64,000 nucleotides of DNA, taken from NCBI RefSeq assembly GCF_000144625.1, contig NC_014376.1, positions 3,472,001 through 3,536,000 of the forward strand. Direction: 5' to 3'. The notes beneath the pieces are model-generated. The model was not told where the DNA came from. It ran no database searches and saw nothing but the letters and a program-made list of their open reading frames with translations. Source of the stretch: [Clostridium] saccharolyticum WM1. GTDB taxonomy: Bacteria > Bacillota > Clostridia > Lachnospirales > Lachnospiraceae. Every line of letters starts with the position of its first letter. Position 1 is the first letter of the stretch. The position numbers were made by a program, and so were the translations under genes. Positions 7,794-16,065 of the stretch are shown here, one piece after another.

Positions 7794-8642
7794 CACTAGA
7801 CGCATGTGTTCAATCTGCTGTGCATGAACTGTACCGCTTTCCACGGTATAGATCCTGGTAGTATTGATATTGGAATGGCCCAGGATATCCGCCAGCCGAA
7901 ACAGGTCTTTTTCCAGGGTATAATAAATGCGGGCAAACAGATGGCGCAGATTATGGGGAAATACTTTTTCCGGCTTCACATCCGCACTTTTGCAAAGGTC
8001 TTTCATGTCCCGCCAGATATTGGAACGATCCAGGGGCTTGCCTGTTTTTGTGACAAAAACAGGCCCAAAGCTTCGTTTTTGTCTCCGGGCATATGAGATC
8101 AGGGCCCGCCGCAGCTTTTCAGGCAGAAATATGGTCCGTGTCTTGCCTTTGCAGTTCACATCTGCACGCCCCGCTTGCACTGCTTCCATGGTGATGAATT
8201 GCAGCTCAGAAACCCGGATGCCTGTGGCGCAGATGGATTGAATGACAAGAGAAAGACGCTGGTTGCCTTCTCTCTCAGCCGCCTGCACCAGACGCAGATA
8301 TTCTTTGCGGGTAAGCTCTTTCTCCTCCCGGCAAAATAAATTCCTCTGTATTTTCAAAGGCTTGACCTTTAAATCTATCCAGCCGGCGAAATTCAAAAAT
8401 GCATTGACTGCCGCCAGCATGGTATTGACACTGGCAGCGGCATAATTCCTTGTCAGATATTCCTTCCAATCGATCAGGGCACTTTTGGTAATCGGCACAT
8501 CTCCCAAAAAATTACATAGAACCGCAAGGTCGCGTTTATACTTTTCAATGGTGGAAGTGCTTTTCTCCTGTTCCCTTAAGTAAACAGAAAAGCGTTTTAT
8601 CAGCTCCGGGGTAATATCCCGCTTTTTTTTTGCTTGTGACAT
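7785..8642 (-). CDS. Tyrosine recombinase, probable inverter of the adjacent promoter switch
   Basis: A 285-aa tyrosine-family site-specific recombinase. An N-terminal SAM-like core-binding domain (about 10-95) is followed by a catalytic domain with Arg143 (ATGIRVSEL), a Lys near 165-167, His230 and Arg233 (HNLRH), His256 (ILGHSN) and the nucleophile Tyr265 (TTRIY); all catalytic positions are present. The start at 8642 has AAAGGAG ten bases upstream. Its stop codon lies inside the right inverted repeat of the 7501-7793 segment, and it is transcribed toward the chemoreceptor. This tight linkage suggests a dedicated invertase for that switch rather than a prophage integrase; no other phage gene is nearby. 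Confidence 0.92.
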   Translation of the reverse strand: MSQAKKKRDITPELIKRFSVYLREQEKSTSTIEKYKRDLAVLCNFLGDVPITKSALIDWKEYLTRNYAAASVNTMLAAVNAFLNFAGWIDLKVKPLKIQRNLFCREEKELTRKEYLRLVQAAEREGNQRLSLVIQSICATGIRVSELQFITMEAVQAGRADVNCKGKTRTIFLPEKLRRALISYARRQKRSFGPVFVTKTGKPLDRSNIWRDMKDLCKSADVKPEKVFPHNLRHLFARIYYTLEKDLFRLADILGHSNINTTRIYTVESGTVHAQQIEHMRLVIT

Positions 8643-8749
8643 TGCTGGGTGATCTCCTTTTTGTGTTATATTTTGTCAGGTTATTGTCTCATTTTAGTTA
8701 TGAACACTCCGCCGGACCGGTCCTGCCGGAAAGCGTTTTAATATAAATA

Positions 8750-8797
8750 AAAGACAGGCGGTTGACGCAAAAATTCATGCGCCAGATGACTGTCTTT
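8750..8797 (-). terminator. Candidate terminator downstream of the DUF554 remnant / recN
   Basis: AAAGACAG (8750-8757) pairs with CTGTCTTT (8790-8797); on the minus strand the stem is followed by TTTATTTATATT. It probably ended the recN-DUF554 transcript and separates it from the recombinase gene. Confidence 0.5.
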
Positions 8798-8878
8798 CAC
8801 AGGGATGCCACTTATCCTTCCTCTCCGTTTCCGTACCGGGAATCCGTCTGCAATCAGCTTTGCAGCCGGAAAAAGGCT

Positions 8879-9099
8879 CTAAAAAAGAAAAGCAAAGGCA
8901 ACGGCCAAAAAAATGGCCGGGAGCAAATTGGCTCCCCTTATCATCTTCCCCAGATAAGATTCAGGCCCGCACAAAAAATCAGAACCGAACCCGTAAGGGA
9001 TAAGTTTGACAAAGCCTGCTCCATCATCAAAGGCTGGATCAGTCTTGCCAGATGTGTTATGTTCCCTGAAACAAAGCTGCCGGAATCGCTGAAAACACG
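8879..9099 (-). pseudogene. DUF554 membrane protein, C-terminal remnant with frameshift
   Basis: Between recN and the recombinase, the minus strand encodes a recognisable DUF554 (YdfK-like) C-terminus: SGNITHLARLIQPLMMEQAL, then a membrane helix LTGSVLIFCAGLNLIWG. The frame then hits TGA TAA at about 8940, but the next frame continues with KMIRGANLLPAIFLAVAFAF to a TAG at 8879-8881. A one-base frameshift near 8938-8950 therefore splits the sequence, and the N-terminal two thirds of a normal 220-230 aa protein are absent; the remnant abuts the recN stop. This looks like decay left by rearrangement. No other gene is supported in 8643-9113. Confidence 0.65.
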
Positions 9100-9113
9100 C
9101 ACCCTTTGCCAGT

Positions 9114-10772
9114 TTATCTGCCTTCTTTTGCCAGCCGCTTCATTTCCCTTGCATTGGCTCTCACCGCCTGGGTGATTTCGGCACCTCCTAAAAGCCTTGC
9201 AAGCTCCTCTATCACCTCTTCCCCGGTTAACCGGTGTATGGAGGTGGCCGTCCGGCCTTCTTCCACTGCTTTTGCAATCTCGTAATGGCAGTCTGCCATA
9301 GCTGCGATCTGGGGCAGATGAGTGATGCAGATCACCTGATGGTTCCCGGCAATGTAAGCCAGCTTTTCCGACACTTTCTGGGCCGTACGTCCGCTGATTC
9401 CGGTGTCGATTTCATCAAAAATCAAAGTTGGAATGTCATCCGTATCTGCCAGCACCGTTTTAATGGCCAGCATGATCCTGGACAGTTCTCCGCCGGAAGC
9501 CACCATTCCCAAGGGCTTTAACGGCTCTCCAGGGTTGGTGGAGATCAAAAATTCCGCTTCGTCAAAGCCCCCTGCCGTATAGTGGCCAAGGCGTGAAAAC
9601 TCCATGGAAAATTCCACATCAATGAAATTTAAGTCGTTCAGCCCTTCCTTTATTTTTTCCGTCAGTTCCTTGGCCGTATGTTTTCTCATTTCGGATAAAC
9701 GCTCCGAAAGGTGCTCCAGCCGGTCCGAAACTCTATAAAACTCTTCCTCCGTCCTTTTTTTTGCACCGTCATAATCCTCCAGCTCTTCCAGGCGATTCTG
9801 CTTTTCTTCTCGATTGGTAAAAATCTGGTCCAGGCTTCCCCCGTACTTTGCTTCCAGATTATGGATCACATCAAGCCGCTCTTCCATCTGACTGTATTCC
9901 TCTTCATCAAAGGACAGATCATCCATGTATGAGGTTATTTCCCGGTTGATATCGCTTAAGATGGAGTCCGCGTCAAAAAGCTGGTCCCTGATGGTGGATA
10001 GCCTGTCATCATAGGAAGCAACTGACTCCACCTCTTTTAAAGCCCGGCTGATGAAATCCGAGTCAACAGCGGAATAGGCGATGGAAAGGCTTTCGGTTAT
10101 TTTTTTTGCATTCAAAAACAGACGGTATCTGGAAGACAGTTCCTCCTTTTCCCCTTCCTTTAATCTGGCATTTTCAATCTCTTCTATCTCATAGCGGATA
10201 AAGTCCATTTCCCTGAGCCTGGACTCTTCATCAAGACGGAAGGAGGAAAGGCGGTCCTTTAACCGGACATATTCCCCATATGTAACTGCAATATTCTCTT
10301 TTAGTTCATGGGACTTTTTCTCCTGGTAGCGGTCCAGAATCTCAAGATGTTTTGATTTGTAGAGTAAAGACTGATGTTCATGCTGTCCATGAATATCGAT
10401 GAGAAGACCCGTAATGTCCCGCAGCTTCCCTGCGGTCACGGTTTCGTCATTGATTTTGCTCAAGCTTCTGGAGGGCATGATCTTTTTTGAAATAATCACC
10501 GTACCGTCTCCATCGGGATAAACGTCCATTTCCTTTAACAGGCGGACTTTCTCCAGATCCCTGACCGAAAAGATCAGCTCAATGTAGGCGTATTCCGCGC
10601 CCTTTCGAATAATATCTTTTGGCGTTTTGCCCCCCAGGGCAATGGTAACAGAACCGATAATAATCGATTTACCGGCTCCGGTTTCGCCGGTGAGCACATT
10701 AAAGCCCTGTCCAAACTCCACATCTGCCTTTTCGATCAGGGCTAAGTTCCTTACGTGTAATTCTGAAAGCAT
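9114..10772 (-). CDS. recN: DNA repair protein RecN
   Basis: SMC-like ATPase acting early in double-strand break repair. The N-terminus has the Walker A motif GETGAGKS (about 30-37), a long coiled-coil middle (about 150-350), and the C-terminal half has the ABC signature ASGGELSRIMLAIK and Walker B LIFDEIDTGISG. At 552 aa it is full length. The start at 10772 has AAAGGAGG five bases upstream. It follows argR with an 11-bp gap as the last intact gene of the nusB-to-recN cluster. In relatives spoIVB usually comes next; here a DUF554 remnant and the recombinase/MCP block intervene. Confidence 0.97.
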   Translation of the reverse strand: MLSELHVRNLALIEKADVEFGQGFNVLTGETGAGKSIIIGSVTIALGGKTPKDIIRKGAEYAYIELIFSVRDLEKVRLLKEMDVYPDGDGTVIISKKIMPSRSLSKINDETVTAGKLRDITGLLIDIHGQHEHQSLLYKSKHLEILDRYQEKKSHELKENIAVTYGEYVRLKDRLSSFRLDEESRLREMDFIRYEIEEIENARLKEGEKEELSSRYRLFLNAKKITESLSIAYSAVDSDFISRALKEVESVASYDDRLSTIRDQLFDADSILSDINREITSYMDDLSFDEEEYSQMEERLDVIHNLEAKYGGSLDQIFTNREEKQNRLEELEDYDGAKKRTEEEFYRVSDRLEHLSERLSEMRKHTAKELTEKIKEGLNDLNFIDVEFSMEFSRLGHYTAGGFDEAEFLISTNPGEPLKPLGMVASGGELSRIMLAIKTVLADTDDIPTLIFDEIDTGISGRTAQKVSEKLAYIAGNHQVICITHLPQIAAMADCHYEIAKAVEEGRTATSIHRLTGEEVIEELARLLGGAEITQAVRANAREMKRLAKEGR

Positions 10773-10783
10773 GGCGGCCTCCT

Positions 10784-11233
10784 TTATCCCGTAATGAGTT
10801 TTTTTAGTTTGTCCATCATGAGAATGGTATCATCAGAGCTCCGAATGGCGCACATGATGGTGTCATCCCCTGCAATGCAGCCCACCATTTCACTGAAATG
10901 AAGGGCATCAAGGGCTGCCGCCACCGCCATGGCCATACCGGATACGGTCTTTATAACCAGAATGTTCTGTGCCATGTCCATGGATAAATAGCCGTCCCGA
11001 AGGATCCGGATGAATTTATCGCTGAAAGAGCCCTGGTTCTGAAGCACCACATACCTTTGTTTACCAGACTCAGACTGAACCTTAGTCAGTTTCAATTCCC
11101 TGATGTCTCTGGAAACCGTAGCCTGAGTGACTGCAAAGCCGGACTGATTCAAATAATCCGCCAGCTCCTCCTGGGTTTCGATCTCGTATTTTCCGATGAG
11201 TTCCACAATTTTGCTGTGTCGTTCCAGTTTCAT
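10784..11233 (-). CDS. argR: Arginine repressor ArgR
   Basis: Arginine-responsive regulator of arginine synthesis and catabolism genes; in Gram-positives often also linked to recN. The N-terminal winged helix includes FAVTQATVSRDIRELKLTKV, and the C-terminal oligomerisation and arginine-binding domain ends with the conserved GDDTIMCAIRSSDD acidic segment. Length is 149 aa, standard. Start at 11233 has GGAGGGGC upstream and the gene lies 11 bp downstream of nadK in the same operon. Its probable target in this window is the arg operon at 58604-63934, which has a candidate ARG box upstream of argC. Confidence 0.96.
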   Translation of the reverse strand: MKLERHSKIVELIGKYEIETQEELADYLNQSGFAVTQATVSRDIRELKLTKVQSESGKQRYVVLQNQGSFSDKFIRILRDGYLSMDMAQNILVIKTVSGMAMAVAAALDALHFSEMVGCIAGDDTIMCAIRSSDDTILMMDKLKKLITG

Positions 11234-11244
11234 AGTGCCCCTCC

Positions 11245-12102
11245 CTATATACCAGCCATCTTGTTGCGCAGGTTATCTAAAAATGATATGTTTTTCAGCT
11301 TTATCAGAATGGTCTTAATCTCAGACCGGCGAATCTCTATGCAATCGCCGGGATAAAGCTCCGTGGTAGTATCTCCGTCAAATACCGCTGCCTGGCATAC
11401 GCCCCCTTTTCCAGTCATCTCAATCTGGATCCAGTCGTCAGCGGAAAGGACGATGCTCCTTGCCCCCAGAGCATGAGAACAGATTGGTGTCAGGACCACC
11501 ATTTTGGAATCCGGAACAATGATCGGCCCTCCTGCGGAAAGATTGTAGGCAGTGGAACCGGTAGGCGTTGCTGCTATGAGTCCATCTGCCCGGTATTCAT
11601 TTAAGTACTCCTGGTTTACATAAACCTTAAACTGCAGCATCTTTAAATTGTCACTTCTGGCTACGACAATCTCGTTTAAGGCAATATCCTGACAGACAGC
11701 CATTCCCTTCCGGTAAATGCTGCCTTCCAGCATCATCCGTTCTTCCAGCTTATAATCATTGGCAAGAAGGGCGGAAAGAGCGTCATTGATGTCCTCTGTG
11801 CGGGATACCTGGGTCAGGTACCCAAGGGTTCCCCGGTTAATCCCCATCATGGGAATATTTCGTCCTGCCAAATCTCTGGCCGCCTGTATCAGGGTTCCGT
11901 CCCCCCCTAAGGTAATGAGACATTCCGTTTCCTCCGGCACCATGGCAGCATCCGTATAATGGCTCTTTTCATGACGTTTATCCCGGCCTTCCCCTCCGAT
12001 CAGGCAGACTGCCCCATGACCGGTAAGGTAATCGCGAATGGCGTTTGCAGTCTCTCTGGCACCCTTTTTGTCAGGGTTCATGATCACATAAAAATACTTC
12101 AT
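11245..12102 (-). CDS. nadK: NAD kinase
   Basis: Phosphorylates NAD to NADP using ATP or polyphosphate. The 285-aa protein has the diagnostic GGDGT motif at 66-70 (LGGDGTLIQAARDL) and the NE/D motif region around ALNEIVVAR, followed by DGLIAATPTGSTAYNLSAGGPI, the nucleotide-binding loop of the family. The start at 12102 has TAAGGAGA upstream. It is transcribed between tlyA (9-bp gap) and argR (11-bp gap), the usual clostridial order. Confidence 0.97.
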   Translation of the reverse strand: MKYFYVIMNPDKKGARETANAIRDYLTGHGAVCLIGGEGRDKRHEKSHYTDAAMVPEETECLITLGGDGTLIQAARDLAGRNIPMMGINRGTLGYLTQVSRTEDINDALSALLANDYKLEERMMLEGSIYRKGMAVCQDIALNEIVVARSDNLKMLQFKVYVNQEYLNEYRADGLIAATPTGSTAYNLSAGGPIIVPDSKMVVLTPICSHALGARSIVLSADDWIQIEMTGKGGVCQAAVFDGDTTTELYPGDCIEIRRSEIKTILIKLKNISFLDNLRNKMAGI

Positions 12103-12111
12103 AAAATCTCC

Positions 12112-12978
12112 TTACCTGCCAGAACAATCGCAATCCGCTTCGCTGCTTGCTTGTAACTGGCCGCTCTCGCGTCCTGTCAAAGCCCCGTGGGCCTCTTTTA
12201 CAACTTTCTCCGGGTCTGGGTCTCTTTCCGGACATGCTTCGTCTAAACGGTGATTTTTTAAATGCAGAAGATATTCAATGTTCCCTTCCGGCCCCTTTAT
12301 CGGAGAATATTCCAGATGAAGCACTTCAAAGCCAATGCTGGCTGCATGGGAAATCACCATCCGGATCACCTCCAGATGGACGGACTTTTCCCTTACCACG
12401 CCTTTTTTTCCCACCTTTTCCCGGCCGGCCTCAAACTGGGGCTTTATCAGGCAGACCACCTCTCCTTCATCCGTGAGAAGGGCTTTAACAGGTCCTAATA
12501 CCTTTGTCAGGGAAATAAAGGAAACATCGATAGAGGAAAATTCAATCGGGTCTGCCAGATCCTCAGGAGTCACATAACGGATATTGGTTTTTTCCATGCA
12601 AACCACCCGTTTGTCATTCCGCAGCTTCCAGGCAAGCTGGCCATGGCCCACATCCACCGCATAAACCTTGGCTGCTCCGTTCTGGAGCATGCAATCCGTA
12701 AATCCACCGGTGGATGAACCAACATCCATGCACACCCTGCCTTCTAAGCTCAGTCCAAACTGTGTCATGGCCTTTTCAAGCTTTAAGCCTCCCCGGCTTA
12801 CATACCGCAGTGTGTTTCCCCTTACTTCGATATTTGCATTTTCTTCAAATGTGGTGCCGGCCTTGTCCTCCTTTTCCCCGTCTACGTAGACGATCCCGGA
12901 CATAATGACCGCTTTTGCCTTTTCCCTGGATTCGGCCAGTCCCAGCTTTACTAAAAGCACATCCAAACGTTCTTTCAT
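12112..12978 (-). CDS. tlyA: TlyA family rRNA 2'-O-methyltransferase
   Basis: S4-domain plus FtsJ-type methyltransferase; characterised members 2'-O-methylate 16S and/or 23S rRNA, and the family is also labelled hemolysin A. The S4 RNA-binding domain is at about 1-60 (RLDVLLVKLGLAESREKAK) and the SAM-binding motif is CMDVGSSTGGFTDCML. The methyltransferase core ends near residue 245; the last 45 residues (beginning RLDEACPERDP) are polar, low in predicted structure and unlike the usual C-terminus. Start at 12978 is preceded closely by AAAAGGA. It sits between dxs and nadK in the housekeeping operon. Confidence 0.93.
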   Translation of the reverse strand: MKERLDVLLVKLGLAESREKAKAVIMSGIVYVDGEKEDKAGTTFEENANIEVRGNTLRYVSRGGLKLEKAMTQFGLSLEGRVCMDVGSSTGGFTDCMLQNGAAKVYAVDVGHGQLAWKLRNDKRVVCMEKTNIRYVTPEDLADPIEFSSIDVSFISLTKVLGPVKALLTDEGEVVCLIKPQFEAGREKVGKKGVVREKSVHLEVIRMVISHAASIGFEVLHLEYSPIKGPEGNIEYLLHLKNHRLDEACPERDPDPEKVVKEAHGALTGRESGQLQASSEADCDCSGR

Positions 12979-13042
12979 TCCTTTTCCATTTCCCCTGTTT
13001 TATCTTTATAATATGTTTCTGATGAACGAAGAAAAACGCTCA

Positions 13043-14941
13043 TTATTTCAATCTTTTCCACTCCGCGTTCTGGCGTTCCATATCCAGATATTCTTTTTTC
13101 AGCCTCCATATGATGGAATCGCTGTCAATTCCCAGTCCTTTCCGAAGCAGGGATACGTTGCCATGTTCCACATAGGAATCAGGCAGGGCGATATTCATGA
13201 TCTTTACATGGGGGTAATGCTCATGGATATAAGTGGAAACTCCAGGTCCGTATCCTCCCTGAAGGACATTTTCCTCCATAATGACAATCAGCCAGTGCTT
13301 CTTTGCCAGCCGGTCCACCAGCTCTCTGTCAAAGGGCTTTACAAAGCGGCCATTGGCCAAGGTACAATTCCAGCCCTCTGCCTTCAGCTTCTGCCTTACA
13401 TGCTCTCCCGTGCTCACCATGCTTCCCACCGCAAGAAGGGCAATATCACATTCCTCGTAAATCATCTCTCCCTTGCCGTATTCAATGGGAGCCCGAAAAT
13501 TCTTTAAGCCCTGATAGGCCCCTCCTCTTGGATAACGCAATGCAAACGGACCGTTGTAGGACAAGGCAAATTCCAGCCCATCCATAAGCTCCCATAAATT
13601 CTTCGGTGCAAATACGCTCATATTAGGAATTGCAGTCAAATAGGATAAGTCAAAAATCCCCTGATGAGTCTCCCCGTCGCTGCCTACAAGGCCTGCTCGG
13701 TCTATGGCAAATACCACAGGCAGGTTCTGGATGCAAACATCATGAAGGATCTGGTCAAAGCTGCGCTGCAAAAAGGAGGAATAAACAGCCACAACCGGCT
13801 TTAAGCCACCTGCTGCCATTCCGGCCGCCGAGGTCACTGCATGTTCCTCTGCAATACCCACGTCAAAAAAGCGGTCAGGGTACAGGCGGGAAAACCTCTT
13901 TAAACCTGTTCCATCCGGCATGGCCGCCGTAACCGCCACGATTCTTTTATCCTGTTCCGCCAGACGGCAGATGGCTTTGGAAAACACATCGGTATAGCTG
14001 GGATCTTTTTTCTTCTTTTTCGGTTCCCCGGTAATTATATTAAAAGGCTCCACTCCGTGGAACTTGGAGGGGTTTCTCTCTGCCGGGGCATACCCCTTGC
14101 CTTTCTGGGTGATGACATGGACCAGAACGGTATGAGGTAGCTTCTTTGCTTCCCGCAGGGTTCTGGACAATGCCTTTACATTATGACCGTCCACAGGACC
14201 AAGGTAGGTGATCCCCATATTTTCAAACAGCATACCGGGAATGAGAAGCTGCTTGATTCCGTTCTTCGTCCTGCTGATCTTATCAATGATCTGTTCGCCA
14301 ATCCCCGGAATCCTGGACAGTACATTGGTCACATGCCTTTTTAAGTCCAGATATCCTTCTCCGGTCCGGATGCTGTTTAAATAGGTAGACATGCCTCCCA
14401 CATTTTCTGAGATGGACATGTTATTGTCGTTTAAAATGATGATAAAATTCTTATTCATTCTGGCTGCATTGTTTAAAGCCTCATAGGCCATGCCGCCGGT
14501 CAAGGCTCCGTCTCCGATGACGGATACTACAAAATGATCTTCTCCCAGAACATCTCTTGCCTGGGCCAGTCCCAGGCCGGCAGAAATGGAAGTGGAGCTG
14601 TGGCCGGTATCAAAGGCATCACAAGGACTTTCCTTTCTCTTTGGAAAGCCGCTTATGCCTCCGTATTGCCGCAGATCGTCAAATTCCTCTCTTCTGCCGC
14701 TTAATATTTTATGGGTATAGGACTGATGTCCTACATCCCAGATAACTTTATCCTTTGGAAGGTCAAAGGCCAGATAGATGGCCATGGTCAGTTCCACCAC
14801 TCCTAAGTTGGAAGCAAGATGACCGCCTGTAACACTTATCTTTCCTACCAAAAAGTCACGGATTTCCTGGCTTAAAATATCAAGTTCCTGCTTTGACAGC
14901 TTTTTAATATCCTCAGGCCCGTTTATTAATTCCAGTATCAT
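13043..14941 (-). CDS. dxs: 1-deoxy-D-xylulose-5-phosphate synthase
   Basis: Thiamine-diphosphate enzyme that condenses pyruvate and glyceraldehyde 3-phosphate, the first step of the MEP isoprenoid pathway. The 632-aa protein has the substrate His in WDVGHQSYTHKIL, the ThDP/Mg motif GDGALTGGMAYEALNNA...NDN, and the transketolase pyrimidine domain (VVAVYSSFLQRSFDQILHD). It follows ispA with a 20-bp gap, placing two isoprenoid genes together. The ribosome site before the start at 14941 is weak (GGATCTGAT), suggesting coupling to ispA translation. Confidence 0.98.
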   Translation of the reverse strand: MILELINGPEDIKKLSKQELDILSQEIRDFLVGKISVTGGHLASNLGVVELTMAIYLAFDLPKDKVIWDVGHQSYTHKILSGRREEFDDLRQYGGISGFPKRKESPCDAFDTGHSSTSISAGLGLAQARDVLGEDHFVVSVIGDGALTGGMAYEALNNAARMNKNFIIILNDNNMSISENVGGMSTYLNSIRTGEGYLDLKRHVTNVLSRIPGIGEQIIDKISRTKNGIKQLLIPGMLFENMGITYLGPVDGHNVKALSRTLREAKKLPHTVLVHVITQKGKGYAPAERNPSKFHGVEPFNIITGEPKKKKKDPSYTDVFSKAICRLAEQDKRIVAVTAAMPDGTGLKRFSRLYPDRFFDVGIAEEHAVTSAAGMAAGGLKPVVAVYSSFLQRSFDQILHDVCIQNLPVVFAIDRAGLVGSDGETHQGIFDLSYLTAIPNMSVFAPKNLWELMDGLEFALSYNGPFALRYPRGGAYQGLKNFRAPIEYGKGEMIYEECDIALLAVGSMVSTGEHVRQKLKAEGWNCTLANGRFVKPFDRELVDRLAKKHWLIVIMEENVLQGGYGPGVSTYIHEHYPHVKIMNIALPDSYVEHGNVSLLRKGLGIDSDSIIWRLKKEYLDMERQNAEWKRLK

Positions 14942-14961
14942 ATTTTATCAGATCCTTTGTC

Positions 14962-15849
14962 TTACTTTTCCCGGTTCACCAGCATCCGGATGAGCGCTTC
15001 CAGAAATTCATTCTGTCCGGGAAGCTCATGGAGGCAGGAAATCGCCTCTTCTGAAATCATCTCCACATCCTGCTTTGCCTTTTTTATTCCTTCCAGGGTT
15101 ACATAGGTGGTTTTATGGTTCTTTTCATCACTGTGGACAGGCTTTCCAAGAACTTCCGCACTGCTGGTTAAATCCAGGATATCATCCTGAATCTGAAATG
15201 CCATTCCCAGACAGGAAGCCATGTTCTCCACCAGCTTCAGCTGTCTTTCGTCGGCTCCGCCCAGAAGGGCGCCGATCATCATGGATGCCTCTAAAAGCGC
15301 TCCTGTTTTCAGCCGGTAAATGAAATGAAGCTTTTCCTTTGGAATGGGTTTTCCTGCCAGCTCCACGTCAACGGTCTGCCCGCCGATCATTCCATGGATT
15401 CCTGTTTTTTCAGCTAAAATTCCCATGCACCTGGCTACCAGATCCGGCCTGTCCGTCATGGAAAGGGCTTTTGCTGCTGTCTCCATGGAATAAATCAGCA
15501 GGCCATCTCCTGCCAGCACCGCCATGTCATAGCCGAACTTCACCCATGCTGTAGGAAGTCCCCGCCGCAGGGTATCGTTATCCATACAGGGAAGGTCATC
15601 GTGGATCAGGGAGGAGGTATGAATCATCTCCATCGCCGCCATAAAAGGCTCAATCTCTTTTCCATTGCCGCCGAACAGGCGGTAGGTTTCCTCCATCAGC
15701 ATGGGGCGAAGTCTCTTTCCTCCTGCCCGGACGCTGTAATCCATCGCCGCCAGTACCGTACTCTGATAGCCCTCCACCGGAGGAAGGTAAGTTTCCACAA
15801 CAAGCCCTACTTCCTTTGTTCGGGCAGACAACATATCATTAAAGTTCAT
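14962..15849 (-). CDS. ispA: Polyprenyl (geranyl/farnesyl) diphosphate synthase
   Basis: Trans-prenyl chain-elongating synthase making short isoprenoid diphosphates. Both aspartate-rich motifs are present: DDLPCMDND (first) and FQIQDDILD (second), with GGKRLRP at the N-terminal side for diphosphate binding. Length is 295 aa from the chosen start. Two start codons are possible, 15861 and 15849, both inside the 3' end of xseB; MNFNDML at 15849 matches the usual N-terminus and has GGTGAGG just upstream. The overlap with xseB implies translational coupling. Confidence 0.95.
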   Translation of the reverse strand: MNFNDMLSARTKEVGLVVETYLPPVEGYQSTVLAAMDYSVRAGGKRLRPMLMEETYRLFGGNGKEIEPFMAAMEMIHTSSLIHDDLPCMDNDTLRRGLPTAWVKFGYDMAVLAGDGLLIYSMETAAKALSMTDRPDLVARCMGILAEKTGIHGMIGGQTVDVELAGKPIPKEKLHFIYRLKTGALLEASMMIGALLGGADERQLKLVENMASCLGMAFQIQDDILDLTSSAEVLGKPVHSDEKNHKTTYVTLEGIKKAKQDVEMISEEAISCLHELPGQNEFLEALIRMLVNREK

Positions 15850-16051
15850 GTTCCTCACCATTTTCCTCTAAGACGATAATCTTTTTTTCTACCTTATCTA
15901 TTTTTTCATTGCAGAACTTTACCAGCTTCATGCCCGTCTCATAATACTGGAAGGATTCCTCCAGGGAGCTTTCTCCGCTTTCCAGTTTCTTAATGAGCTC
16001 TTCCAGCTCTCCAAATGTTTCTTCAATGGTCTTTTCTTTTTTTGCCGCCAT
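15839..16051 (-). CDS. xseB: Exodeoxyribonuclease VII small subunit
   Basis: Small subunit of exonuclease VII, which degrades single-stranded DNA from both ends and binds the XseA coiled coil in several copies. The 70-aa sequence has the family pattern TIEETFGELEELIKKLESGE followed by SSLEESFQYYETGMKLVKFC, a helical hairpin. It starts 14 bp after xseA and overlaps the start of ispA. Confidence 0.96.
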   Translation of the reverse strand: MAAKKEKTIEETFGELEELIKKLESGESSLEESFQYYETGMKLVKFCNEKIDKVEKKIIVLEENGEEHEL

Positions 16052-16065
16052 AAATCCGGTTCTCC

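Noticed and set aside
7785..8642. Recombinase as a prophage or ICE integrase
   Set aside because: No phage or conjugation genes, tRNA site or attachment duplications are nearby; the adjacent inverted repeats explain it better.
8762..9175. Plus-strand ORF of 137 codons between the recombinase and recN
   Set aside because: It runs antisense to the DUF554 remnant and the recN end, has no ribosome site, and its composition looks random.
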